64,000 nt of DNA from JAKOWB01 sp038363005 (GTDB lineage Bacteria > Pseudomonadota > Alphaproteobacteria > Kiloniellales > JACOMY01): NCBI GenBank assembly GCA_038363005.1, contig JBBQBI010000003.1:231928-295927 (forward strand), written 5' to 3'. Under the pieces are notes generated by a model. That model was not told where the DNA came from and made no database searches. It was given only the letters and a program-made list of their open reading frames with translations. The position numbers were made by a program, and so were the translations under genes. Positions within the stretch are counted from its first letter, which is position 1, and every line of letters begins with the position of its first letter. Positions 55,704 through 64,000 of this stretch are shown piece by piece.

Positions 55704-56489
55704 ATGCGTGTGATTCGGTGCAGCGTGTTGGCGTGTCTGGTCGCGTGCCTGCTGGTCCTGTTAATGCAGCCCGGCACGGCGCGGGCCGGCGAGTGTACCT
55801 CCTGGAACACCACCCAGGAGATCCGCTGCCTCAGCACCGGCGCGCCGGCCTTCACGCGGGAGACCCTGCGCCTGCGCAACCGCTCCAACACGACGGTCAG
55901 TTTCAGCCTGCAGCAGTGGTTCAGCAGTTGCGGCTGGCCCTCAAACCGGCCGGCAACGGTGCCCATCGTGGTGGTGCTGGCACCGGGCCAGACCATCGAC
56001 CAGGCGCTGCAGCCCTTCCCTATGGCCGCGCCGGCGGATGCCGACAGCTATTGCACGGAAACCTTCATCTTTGCTTGCAGCAACGGTGCCTGCCGCGGCT
56101 CGATCGTGGCCCAGCTCAGTCCCGAGACCGCCACGCAACCGCGCCCCTGCCTGGTGCCGACGGGCGAGCCCAGCGACCTGCGCTGCCTCAGCCGGGCCGA
56201 CGCCGCCGAACGCGGCGAGACCGTGGTGATCCGCAACCTGACGCAGCATGCGGTCACCTTCGAACAGCAGCAGTGGGACAGCGACTGCGGCCTGTTGGGC
56301 AGCGCCCAGGAACTGCGCCCAGGCCGGCTGCAGGCCGGCCAGTCCACCACGGTCAAACTCTGGGCCAACACGCGAATGTCGGCGGTCCTGACGGATACGC
56401 CGCCCTGCACGGAGTTCTACATAAGCAGCTGCGCGGCGGGCTATTTCCGCCCCTGTGCCGAGGTGCTGTCCGCCACCATCTCCGACTAG
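55704..56489 (+). CDS. Secreted protein with two six-cysteine modules (paralogue 1)
   Basis: 261 residues. A signal peptide ends TARA-GE; GGGAGGG precedes ATG. The mature part is two copies of one module. Copy 1 has Cys at 31, 42, 76, 117, 125 and 130; copy 2 at 149, 161, 195, 235, 243 and 251. Each has I/L-R-C-L-S, a beta run ending in W-x-S-x-C-G, and later C-T-E with two more Cys. The even count suggests disulfides in the periplasm. I do not recognise the family. It sits between ribD and ribE with a paralogue. Confidence 0.7.
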   Translation: MRVIRCSVLACLVACLLVLLMQPGTARAGECTSWNTTQEIRCLSTGAPAFTRETLRLRNRSNTTVSFSLQQWFSSCGWPSNRPATVPIVVVLAPGQTIDQALQPFPMAAPADADSYCTETFIFACSNGACRGSIVAQLSPETATQPRPCLVPTGEPSDLRCLSRADAAERGETVVIRNLTQHAVTFEQQQWDSDCGLLGSAQELRPGRLQAGQSTTVKLWANTRMSAVLTDTPPCTEFYISSCAAGYFRPCAEVLSATISD

Positions 56490-56668
56490 GCACCGGCCCA
56501 GCCGACCTTGGTCCCCCTGGGCGCGTCCACCGCCTGCTCGGAAGCTTGTTCAGGCGCCCAGAGCCAAGGCCCTTGCGGTCGGCTGGCGTCGTCGCGTTAC
56601 ATAGTATTTGTCACCTCCGGGCCGGTCAGCGCCTTGCTGGCGTCGCTGTTTGGAAGCGGATCCAATCC

Positions 56669-57595
56669 ATGAGCTTCGCCAAGAGGCTGGAGCGCTACCT
56701 GCTGCGCCACTGTCATCCAGGGCGCCGGGCCGGCTTCGTCCGCAAGATCCTTGTCAGGCGAGATCGGGCTTCGCCGGCTGGCCCTTGGCGCGCATTGCTC
56801 GCGCTGGCCGTCCTTGCCTTTGCCGCGTCGCTGGCGGCACCCGCCAGCGCACGCGACTGCGAAACCTGGAGCTTCGATACCAAGGTGCGCTGCCTCAGCC
56901 AGGGCGACGCGGCGCGGCAAGGCGAGACCGTGCGGATCGAGAATGCCGGCGACAAGATCCAGACCTTCTCCCATCAGGAATGGTACAGCGTCTGTGGGCA
57001 GGCTTCGGGCCGGCCGCCGAGCCCGCCGATACTGGTCGTGCTGCAGCCCAAGGAAGTTGCAAGCATCCAGTTGCCACCGCATCCGGACGCCAAGCCAGGC
57101 GACGGCAAGGCCTACTGCACCGAATTCTTCATCTTCGACTGCAACAATGGACAGCAGGTCTGCGGCGTCGACCTGATAGCCGAGATTACGCCCCCCGCCA
57201 CGCTGGCCGCGCGCAGCTGCGAAGGCTGGTCCGACGCCCTCTACAGCGGCAGCTATGACACGGTGACGAACATTCGCTGTGTCGCCGAGCGCGCTGCCGC
57301 CCGGCGCGGCGCCACCGTGACCATCACCAACATCTCGACCGAGCAGGTGAGCTTCCGCATCGACGAGTGGCACAGCGCCTGCGGCTTCTCGGGCCGCGAC
57401 CTGTCGGACTACGATCGCTACCACTCCCTGAATCCGGGCCAGTCGCTGACCTATGCGACCAAGCAGAACACCGAGATGCATACTCTCTCGCAGGACATCC
57501 TGGACCGCTGCACCGAGGTCTTAGTGCGCGAGTGTGTCTTCGGCGATGTGCACCGCGCCTGCGCGATTGTCCTCAGTGCCGAGATCGTACCCTAA
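56669..57595 (+). CDS. Secreted protein with two six-cysteine modules (paralogue 2)
   Basis: 308 residues. It has the same two-module plan as the preceding gene: Cys at 64, 75, 109, 150, 158, 165 and at 184, 204, 238, 281, 289, 298, with V/I-R-C-L/V, W-x-S-x-C-G and C-T-E kept. The N-terminal segment before the signal helix (about 41-62) is unusually long and basic, and no later start codon is available, so the signal may be atypical. Function unknown. It lies 180 bp after paralogue 1 and 182 bp before ribE. Confidence 0.65.
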   Translation: MSFAKRLERYLLRHCHPGRRAGFVRKILVRRDRASPAGPWRALLALAVLAFAASLAAPASARDCETWSFDTKVRCLSQGDAARQGETVRIENAGDKIQTFSHQEWYSVCGQASGRPPSPPILVVLQPKEVASIQLPPHPDAKPGDGKAYCTEFFIFDCNNGQQVCGVDLIAEITPPATLAARSCEGWSDALYSGSYDTVTNIRCVAERAAARRGATVTITNISTEQVSFRIDEWHSACGFSGRDLSDYDRYHSLNPGQSLTYATKQNTEMHTLSQDILDRCTEVLVRECVFGDVHRACAIVLSAEIVP

Positions 57596-57777
57596 GCGAC
57601 CGCACTTAGCCTGCGCGGCACGCTGCACGAGGGGCGTCGAGGCCTGCGGCGGCTAGGCGCGCCCCCCGGTCGGCGCTAGGGGGCCCCGCGATTCCTGCAA
57701 GGCCATGCTGTCGGTTCGGCTTGCCACAGCCTGCCGCTGCCCATAGGTGAAGGGCCTAGACTGCGAGGAGAGGGACC

Positions 57778-58365
57778 ATTTTCACCGGCATTGTCACCGA
57801 CCTGGGGCGGGTGCGGGCCATCGAACGGCGCGGCGACAGCCGCTTTGCCATCGATACCGCCTACGACCTGGCCACTGTCGCCATGGGCGCCTCCATCGCC
57901 TGCTCGGGCGCCTGCCTGACGGTGGTGGACAAGGGAGACGGCTGGTTTGCCGCCGACGTCTCGGCCGAAACGCTGTCGAAGACCACGCTGGGGAGCTGGC
58001 AGCTTGGCACGCCGGTCAACCTGGAGCGCCCTCTGGCGCTGGGCGCCGAGCTGGGCGGCCACCTGGTCACCGGCCACGTCGACGGCGTGGCCGACGTGAT
58101 CGAGCGCCGCGCCGAGGGTGACTCCTGGCGCTTCCGCTTCCGCGTGCCAGGCGAGCTGAAGCGCTACATCGCCGCCAAGGGCTCGGTCGCCCTGGACGGC
58201 GTGTCGCTGACCGTCAACGAGGTGCTGGACGACGTCTTCGGCGTCAACATCATTCCGCACACCGCCAGCGTGACCAGCTTCGGTCCGCTGCAGGTCGGCG
58301 GCCGGGTCAACCTGGAAATAGACCTGCTGGCGCGCTACCTTGCGCGCCTCATCGGAAAGGCCTGA
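57778..58365 (+). CDS. ribE: Riboflavin synthase alpha chain, ATT start
   Basis: 195 residues. FTGIVTDLGRV, SGACLTVVD and GHLVTGHVDG in the first barrel and SLTVNEV with IPHT in the second are the standard riboflavin synthase blocks. The first residue of the conserved MFTGIV would be encoded by ATT at 57778. GAGGAG is seven bases upstream and an in-frame TAG lies at 57757, so no ATG, GTG or TTG is available before the conserved start. GTG 57811 would remove part of the N-terminal barrel. The enzyme makes riboflavin from two lumazines. Confidence 0.9.
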   Translation: MFTGIVTDLGRVRAIERRGDSRFAIDTAYDLATVAMGASIACSGACLTVVDKGDGWFAADVSAETLSKTTLGSWQLGTPVNLERPLALGAELGGHLVTGHVDGVADVIERRAEGDSWRFRFRVPGELKRYIAAKGSVALDGVSLTVNEVLDDVFGVNIIPHTASVTSFGPLQVGGRVNLEIDLLARYLARLIGKA

Positions 58366-58368
58366 GGC

Positions 58369-59520
58369 ATGTCCACCGCCAAGAAGGAAGAAGCCTGGCG
58401 CGTCACCTTCCGCGACGTGATCTCGCCCTGCGAGGCCATCATCGAGGAAGCGCGCAACGGGCGCATGTTCATCCTGGTCGACGACGAGGAGCGGGAGAAC
58501 GAGGGCGACCTGGTGATCCCGGCGCAGATGGCGACGCCCGACGCGATCAACTTCATGGCCAAGCATGGCCGCGGCCTGATCTGCCTGGCGCTGACCCGCC
58601 AGCGGGTCGAGGAGCTGCGCCTGCCGCTGATGGCGCGCCATAACGAGACCCGCCACGCCACTGCCTTCACCGTCGCCATCGAGGCGCGCGAGGGAGTCAC
58701 CACCGGCATCTCGGCGCCGGATCGGGCGCGCACCATCGCCACGGCGATCGACCCCAGCAAGGGACCCGGCGACATCGTCACGCCGGGCCACGTCTTCCCG
58801 CTGGTGGCGCGCGACGGTGGCGTGCTGGAGCGCACCGGCCACACCGAGGCGGCGGTCGACCTGGCGCGCCTGGCCGGCCTGAACCCGGCCGGCGTGATCT
58901 GCGAGATCATGAACGACGACGGCACCATGGCCAGGCGCGACGACCTGATCGGCTTCGCCCAGCGCCATGGCCTGAAGATCGGCACCATCGCCGACCTCAT
59001 CGCCTACCGCCGGCGGCACGACCGCGTGGTCGAGCAGGTGGCCAAGGGCACCTTCGAAAGCCGCTTCGGCGGCAGCTTCCAGATGGCGCTCTATCGCAAC
59101 CGCTTCAGCGACGGCGAGCAGGTGGCGCTGTGGAAGGGCGACGTGGCCGGGCCGGAGCCGGCGCTGGTGCGCGTACACGCCTTCAACCTGCTGGACGACG
59201 TGCTGGGCGATGCGCAGTCCGGCCGCGGTGGCGAGCTGACCGCGGCGCTGCAGGCTATTGCCGAGGCCGGGCGCGGCGCCGTCATCCTGATCGGCGAACC
59301 CGGCGGCCACAGCCTGGTCGACCAGGTGGCAGCCCGGCTGGGCCACCGCGACAAGCCGCCGACCAGCGAGCTGCGCGACTATGGCGTCGGCGCGCAGATC
59401 CTGCTCGACCTGGGCGTGCAGCGCATGATCCTGCTACACACCACCCGGCATCACATCGTCGCGCTGGAAGGCTATGGCCTCGAGGTCGTCGGCCAGCGGC
59501 CGTTGAAAGAGGAACGCTAG
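58369..59520 (+). CDS. ribBA: RibBA with active DHBP synthase and degenerate GTP cyclohydrolase II half
   Basis: 383 residues. Residues 1 to about 210 are DHBP synthase with DDEERENEGDLV and HNETRHATAFTV and the GHTEAAVDLARLAG block. The C-terminal half keeps the GCHII fold (LLDLGVQRMILL near the end) but the zinc site is gone: where RibA has VRVHSECLTGDxFGSLRCDCG, this protein reads VRVHAFNLLDDVLGDAQSGRGG with no Cys. It should supply 3,4-dihydroxy-2-butanone 4-phosphate only, and another RibA is expected elsewhere. It starts 3 bp after ribE. Confidence 0.88.
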   Translation: MSTAKKEEAWRVTFRDVISPCEAIIEEARNGRMFILVDDEERENEGDLVIPAQMATPDAINFMAKHGRGLICLALTRQRVEELRLPLMARHNETRHATAFTVAIEAREGVTTGISAPDRARTIATAIDPSKGPGDIVTPGHVFPLVARDGGVLERTGHTEAAVDLARLAGLNPAGVICEIMNDDGTMARRDDLIGFAQRHGLKIGTIADLIAYRRRHDRVVEQVAKGTFESRFGGSFQMALYRNRFSDGEQVALWKGDVAGPEPALVRVHAFNLLDDVLGDAQSGRGGELTAALQAIAEAGRGAVILIGEPGGHSLVDQVAARLGHRDKPPTSELRDYGVGAQILLDLGVQRMILLHTTRHHIVALEGYGLEVVGQRPLKEER

Positions 59521-59523
59521 ACG

Positions 59524-59994
59524 ATGGCTGGCAAGCAGAACGCCGACGCAGTGATACCGGGCAGGGGCCACATCCTGCTGGTTGAGGCGCGCTTCTATCC
59601 CGGCATCGCCGACGCCCTGGCCGAGGGCGCCACGCGCTGCATCGAGGCCGCCGGCTCCACCGTCGAGCGCATCACCGTGCCCGGCGCACTGGAGATTCCG
59701 CCGGCCATCGCGCTGGCCGCCGACAGCAGCAAGTTCGATGGCTATGTCGCGCTGGGCTGCGTCATCCGCGGCGAAACCTCGCACTACGACTACGTCTGCG
59801 GCGAGAGCGCGCGCAAGCTGATGGACCTGGCGGCCGACCGGCGACTGGCGATCGGCAACGGCATCCTGACGGTGGAGAACGAGGCCCAGGCCTGGGCCCG
59901 CGCCCGTCCGGAGGAGATGGACAAGGGTGGCGACGCCGCCGCTGCCTGCCTGGCGCTGCTGGGGCTGCGCCAGCGCCTGCTGGGCGGCGGCTGA
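59524..59994 (+). CDS. ribH: 6,7-dimethyl-8-ribityllumazine synthase
   Basis: 156 residues. ILLVEARFYPGIADALAEGA, VPGALEIPPAI and GCVIRGETSHYDYV with the catalytic His region, and NGILTVENEAQAWARA identify RibH. It condenses the pyrimidine and DHBP intermediates into lumazine, the RibE substrate. It starts 3 bp after ribBA and its stop overlaps nusB by one base. Confidence 0.95.
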   Translation: MAGKQNADAVIPGRGHILLVEARFYPGIADALAEGATRCIEAAGSTVERITVPGALEIPPAIALAADSSKFDGYVALGCVIRGETSHYDYVCGESARKLMDLAADRRLAIGNGILTVENEAQAWARARPEEMDKGGDAAAACLALLGLRQRLLGGG

Positions 59995-60497
59995 TGGCCG
60001 ACCCGCTGTTCAAGGGCCTCGCGGCCAAGGACCAGGCCACGCCGGCGCCGGGGCAGCGCCGCCTGGCGGCGCGCCTGGCCGCGGTACAGGCGCTTTATCA
60101 GATCGCCATGACCGGGGTCGGCGTCGACAAGGTGGTGCAGGAGTTCCTCGAGGAACGCCTCAAGGAGACCGTCGACGGGCTGTCGCTGGCCGAGGCCGAT
60201 CGCAAGCTGTTCAAGCGCCTGGTGGCCGGCGCCGCGAAGCAGGCGGCCGAGTCCGACGACATGCTGGCCGGTGTGCTGCCGGAGGACTGGCCGCTCGACC
60301 GCATCGAGACCTTGCTGCTGGCGCTGCTGCGCGCCGCGATCTACGAGCTGGTGGGCGAGCCCGAGACGCCGCCCAAGGTGATCATCACGCAATACGTCGA
60401 CGTGGCGCATGGCTTCTTCGGCGGCAAGGAGCCGGGCTTCGTCAACGGCCTGCTGGACCGCCTGGCGCGCGACCTCAGGGGCGAGGAGATGGGCTAG
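59994..60497 (+). CDS. nusB: Transcription antitermination factor NusB
   Basis: 167 residues, with about 25 extra N-terminal residues rich in Ala/Lys. ARLAAVQALYQIAMTG and RIETLLLALLRAAIYEL are typical NusB helices, and EPGFVNGLLDRLARDLR the end of the fold. NusB binds boxA RNA with NusE in rRNA antitermination. ATG overlaps the ribH stop (TGATG), so it is cotranscribed with the rib genes. Confidence 0.93.
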   Translation: MADPLFKGLAAKDQATPAPGQRRLAARLAAVQALYQIAMTGVGVDKVVQEFLEERLKETVDGLSLAEADRKLFKRLVAGAAKQAAESDDMLAGVLPEDWPLDRIETLLLALLRAAIYELVGEPETPPKVIITQYVDVAHGFFGGKEPGFVNGLLDRLARDLRGEEMG

Positions 60498-60542
60498 GCT
60501 CCCTGGCCTTTCTTGGCAAGGCCGCGCCAGCACGGCGCGATC

Positions 60543-60639
60543 GTCATCCCGGAAGGCGCGCTTGCGCCTATCCGGGATCCATGGGAGGCCTGGCCGTGGC
60601 ATGGGTCCCGGCTCTTCGCTGCGCTACGGCCGGGATGAC
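60543..60639. repeat. Dispersed 97-bp inverted-repeat element (family A, copy 2)
   Basis: This copy begins GTCATCCCGG and ends CCGGGATGAC. Its reverse complement matches the element at 41174-41269 through most of its length, including GCAGCG/GTAGCG and AGAGCCGGGA blocks. It lies between nusB and thiL, 46 bp after the nusB stop, and could act as an intercistronic stabiliser or transcription attenuator. Confidence 0.8.
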
Positions 60640-60688
60640 AGTCTTTGATTTGCTTTCTCCATAAAGCCGAGAGGGCGGGGACACGAGG

Positions 60689-61669
60689 ATGCTCGGCGAG
60701 TTCCAACTGATCGCGCGCTACTTCGCCCCGCTGGCAGCCGACGAGCCGGCTGCCCTGGGCCTGGCCGACGACGCCGCTGTGCTGGCGCCACCGCCCGGCC
60801 GCGAACTGGTGCTGACCGCCGACGCCATGGTGTCGGGTGTGCATTTCCTGCCGGATGACCCGGCCGACCAGGTGGCGCGGAAGCTGCTGCGGGTGAACCT
60901 CTCCGACCTGGCGGCGATGGGGGCCCGGCCCCTGGGGTACCTTTTGACCTGCTGCTGGCCGAAGGACGTCGACGAGGCTTGGGTCGCCGTTTTCGCCGCC
61001 GGGCTGCTGGCCGACCAGGCGACCTTCGGCCTGCGCGTGCTGGGCGGCGACATGACCTCGACTCCCGGTCCGCTGACGCTGTCGCTGACCGCGTTGGGCC
61101 ATGTCGCGCCGGGGCGTGCCCTGCGGCGCTCGACGGCGCGCGCCGGCGACCTGGTCTGCGTCAGTGGCAGCATCGGTGACGGCGCGCTGGGGCTGGGCGT
61201 GCTGACCGGCGAATGGCTCGGCCTGCCGGGCGATACCGCCGGCTTCCTGGCCGATCGCTATCGCCTGCCACGGCCGCGCCTGGCGCTGGGCCAGGCCCTG
61301 GCGGACAGCAGCCTGGCTACTGCCTGCCTCGATGTCTCCGACGGCCTGGTGGCCGACCTGGGCCATATCGGCGAGACCTCGGGCCTCGGCGCCGAGATCC
61401 TGGCGGCCGAGGTGCCGCTGTCGGAGGCCGCGCGCACGCTGCTGGCCGACGATGTCACGCTGTTCACCCGGGTGCTGACCGGCGGCGACGACTACGAGCT
61501 CTGCTTCACCCTGGCGCCGGAGCGGGCCGGGGAGCTGCCGGCGCTGGCCGCCACGCTGGAGCTGCCGCTGACAGTGATCGGCCGGATGTCGGTCGGCGCC
61601 GGCGTGCGGGTCCTGGACCGCGACGGTGAGCCGCTGCCGCTGGGACGCGGCGGTTGGACGCATTTCTGA
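60689..61669 (+). CDS. thiL: Thiamine-monophosphate kinase
   Basis: 326 residues. GLADDAAVL, VNLSDLAAMGARPLG, VLGGDMTSTPGPL and CLDVSDGLVADLGH are the ThiL/PurM-family metal and nucleotide sites, and GGDDYELCF the C-terminal signature. It phosphorylates thiamine monophosphate to thiamine diphosphate. Placement after nusB is a common proteobacterial order. Confidence 0.95.
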   Translation: MLGEFQLIARYFAPLAADEPAALGLADDAAVLAPPPGRELVLTADAMVSGVHFLPDDPADQVARKLLRVNLSDLAAMGARPLGYLLTCCWPKDVDEAWVAVFAAGLLADQATFGLRVLGGDMTSTPGPLTLSLTALGHVAPGRALRRSTARAGDLVCVSGSIGDGALGLGVLTGEWLGLPGDTAGFLADRYRLPRPRLALGQALADSSLATACLDVSDGLVADLGHIGETSGLGAEILAAEVPLSEAARTLLADDVTLFTRVLTGGDDYELCFTLAPERAGELPALAATLELPLTVIGRMSVGAGVRVLDRDGEPLPLGRGGWTHF

Positions 61670-61747
61670 GGGGGCGGCTTTCTTGCAACCGAGACCTGCC
61701 CAACCACCCCTTACCGACGCCGGCCTCCTGCCCTAGGTTGCGCCACC

Positions 61748-62947
61748 ATGCCGCTCGACAAGACCAAGATCACCGTCGCCCAGCTCACCTTCTGCATGGC
61801 GATGAACCAGACCTCGCTGTCGCTGACCATGACGGTCGCGGCGCTGGCCGGGCAGATGCTGGCCGGACCGGCGGCCGGGCTGGCGACCCTGCCGATCGCC
61901 TTTCTCTTCGTCGGCACGCTGGCGACCACGGTGCCGGCCTCGCTGATCATGGCGCGCTGGGGCCGGCGCGTCGGCTTTGCCATCGGCGCCACCGCTGGCG
62001 TCATCTCGGGCCTGCTGAGTGCCACGGCGATCTGGCAGGGGCAGTTCTGGCTGCTCTGCGCCTCGCTGGCGCTCTACGGCGTCGCCGCCGGCTTCGCCAA
62101 CTACTATCGCTTCGCTGCCTCCGAGGTCGCCTCGCCGGCCTTCCGCAGCCGCGCCATCTCCTTCGTGTTGGCCGGTGGCTGCGTCGCCGGTGTGCTGGGA
62201 CCCTTCCTGGCGATCGAGGGCGAGCAGCTGGTGGCGCCCTATACCTACCTCGGCTCCTTCCTGGCCGTCGCCGTGCTGACCTCGCTGATTTTTCCCAGCC
62301 TGCTGACCGCGCGGCTGCCGCCGCAGCACAATGCGGCCGCCACCGTGGCGGCCGGCGGCCTGCCGGCCCGCCCGCTCAAGGTGATCATGCTGCAGCCGAA
62401 GTTCCTGGTGGCGGTGTTCGGCGCCATGATCGGCTATGGCGCGATGAACCTGATCATGGTGTCGACGCCGCTGGCGATGAAGGGCTGCGGCTTCCTGTTC
62501 GCCGACTCGGCGCACATCATCCAGTGGCACGTGCTGGGCATGTACGTGCCGTCCTTCTTCACCGGCGGCCTGATTCGGCGCTTCGGCGTGCTGCGCATCA
62601 TGGCCTGCGGAGTGTTCGTCACTATGGCCGCCGCCGCGGTCAACCTGAGCGGCGTCGAGTTCCTGAACTTCTGGGGCGCGCTGATCCTGCTGGGCATCGG
62701 CTGGAACTTCCTGTTCGTCGGCGGCACCACCTTGCTGACCGAGACCTATCGCCCGTCGGAGCGCGCCAAGACCCAGGCGGCCAACGAATTCCTGGTTTTC
62801 GGCACCGTGGCGATGAGCGCGCTGTCGTCCGGCGCGGTCTTCGATAGCGGCGGCTGGGACGTGCTGAACCTCGGCATCCTGGCGCCGCTGCTGCTGGTGT
62901 TGGGCGCTATTGTCTGGCTGGCCCGGCGGCGGCCCGCCATCGCCTAG
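61748..62947 (+). CDS. MFS transporter
   Basis: 399 residues with twelve helices. RWGRRVGFAIGA after helix 2 is the loop 2-3 MFS motif, and RRFGVLRIMACGV the matching loop 8-9 motif in the second half. RSRAISFVLAGGCVAGVLGPFLA resembles motif C of antiporters. The substrate is unknown. It stands between thiL and hppA, which are often adjacent, so it may be an insertion in that order. Confidence 0.85.
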   Translation: MPLDKTKITVAQLTFCMAMNQTSLSLTMTVAALAGQMLAGPAAGLATLPIAFLFVGTLATTVPASLIMARWGRRVGFAIGATAGVISGLLSATAIWQGQFWLLCASLALYGVAAGFANYYRFAASEVASPAFRSRAISFVLAGGCVAGVLGPFLAIEGEQLVAPYTYLGSFLAVAVLTSLIFPSLLTARLPPQHNAAATVAAGGLPARPLKVIMLQPKFLVAVFGAMIGYGAMNLIMVSTPLAMKGCGFLFADSAHIIQWHVLGMYVPSFFTGGLIRRFGVLRIMACGVFVTMAAAAVNLSGVEFLNFWGALILLGIGWNFLFVGGTTLLTETYRPSERAKTQAANEFLVFGTVAMSALSSGAVFDSGGWDVLNLGILAPLLLVLGAIVWLARRRPAIA

Positions 62948-63214
62948 GCCAGCCCGCCGCCGACCCTGCGGGCTGCGGCAAGATTTCCCATCTCGCAGCT
63001 GCCAAGGGGTTGCGCGGCGCCGGGCGTTCTGGCAGTTTCCGGCGCCGTTCACGCCGCCCCCAAGGCCGGTGCGAACACCTGTGTACCGGGGCCACGGCCC
63101 AGGTGCTTTTCAGGGGCTTCGGCCAAACCGAGCCCTGCCGCCTTTCGTCGGGCGGGCAGGCGCCGCCGGAAAATGAAGCGACAGCCCCGCTTCAAGAGGG
63201 GACGTCCGAAGGAC

Positions 63215-64000
<786 letters not shown>

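Noticed and set aside
57596..57777. FMN riboswitch upstream of ribE
   Set aside because: I looked for the conserved RFN segments and did not see them here or before ribD.

Overview
The window is a high-GC, densely coding chromosomal segment that looks like an alphaproteobacterium of the Rhodospirillales/Rhodovibrionales type. Four things point there: the housekeeping order glyA-nrdR-ribD-ribE-ribBA-ribH-nusB-thiL-(MFS)-hppA, a livHMGF-DUF6867-livK transport operon, a Gfo/Idh dehydrogenase and DegT aminotransferase pair (GnnA/GnnB type) in a lipopolysaccharide locus, and short dispersed inverted repeats of alphaproteobacterial style. The assignment is inference from gene order and protein resemblance. 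I saw no rRNA, tRNA, CRISPR array, phage or insertion sequence.

Layout. 1-16.4 kb is an envelope/LPS region: a truncated secreted PLAT-domain protein, GnnA, an MsbA-like flippase, a PAP2 lipid phosphatase, glycosyltransferases, heptosyltransferase WaaC, a single-chain fusion of WaaG and WaaP, an LptF/LptG-type permease, two GT39-like membrane transferases, a polyprenyl-phosphate glycosyltransferase and GnnB. 16.4-20.8 kb is a three-gene molybdoenzyme operon, probably the sulfite dehydrogenase SoeABC. 21-23.7 kb holds mmsB and two tandem CDF-fold membrane proteins that lack most metal ligands. 23.7-34.5 kb is mixed accessory sequence: a GntR regulator with a divergent aminotransferase, an HlyD-like protein, a WSC-domain protein, a CmcJ-like enzyme, a glycosyltransferase pair whose second member is frameshifted, a DMT exporter and an Hsp70 relative.

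34.5-38 kb is an unusual unit. An AT-rich upstream region with a perfect FNR/DNR-type palindrome precedes an exported beta-propeller, a small cupredoxin-like protein and a polytopic membrane protein. 38-45.7 kb carries metabolic genes (enolase superfamily, glutaryl-CoA dehydrogenase, cupin), a 41-residue lipoprotein, and a CGNR-type regulator that shares a perfect palindrome with a divergent LivH paralogue. 46-52 kb is a complete branched-chain amino acid ABC transporter ending in a strong intrinsic terminator.

52-64 kb is the rpiB-glyA-nrdR-rib-nusB-thiL-hppA block. It has three oddities: SHMT carries a histone-H1-like Lys/Ala/Pro N-terminal tail, ribE appears to start with ATT, and two paralogous secreted proteins built from a duplicated six-cysteine module sit between ribD and ribE. 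The strongest candidates for something undescribed are this six-Cys family and the FNR-box propeller/cupredoxin/membrane operon.
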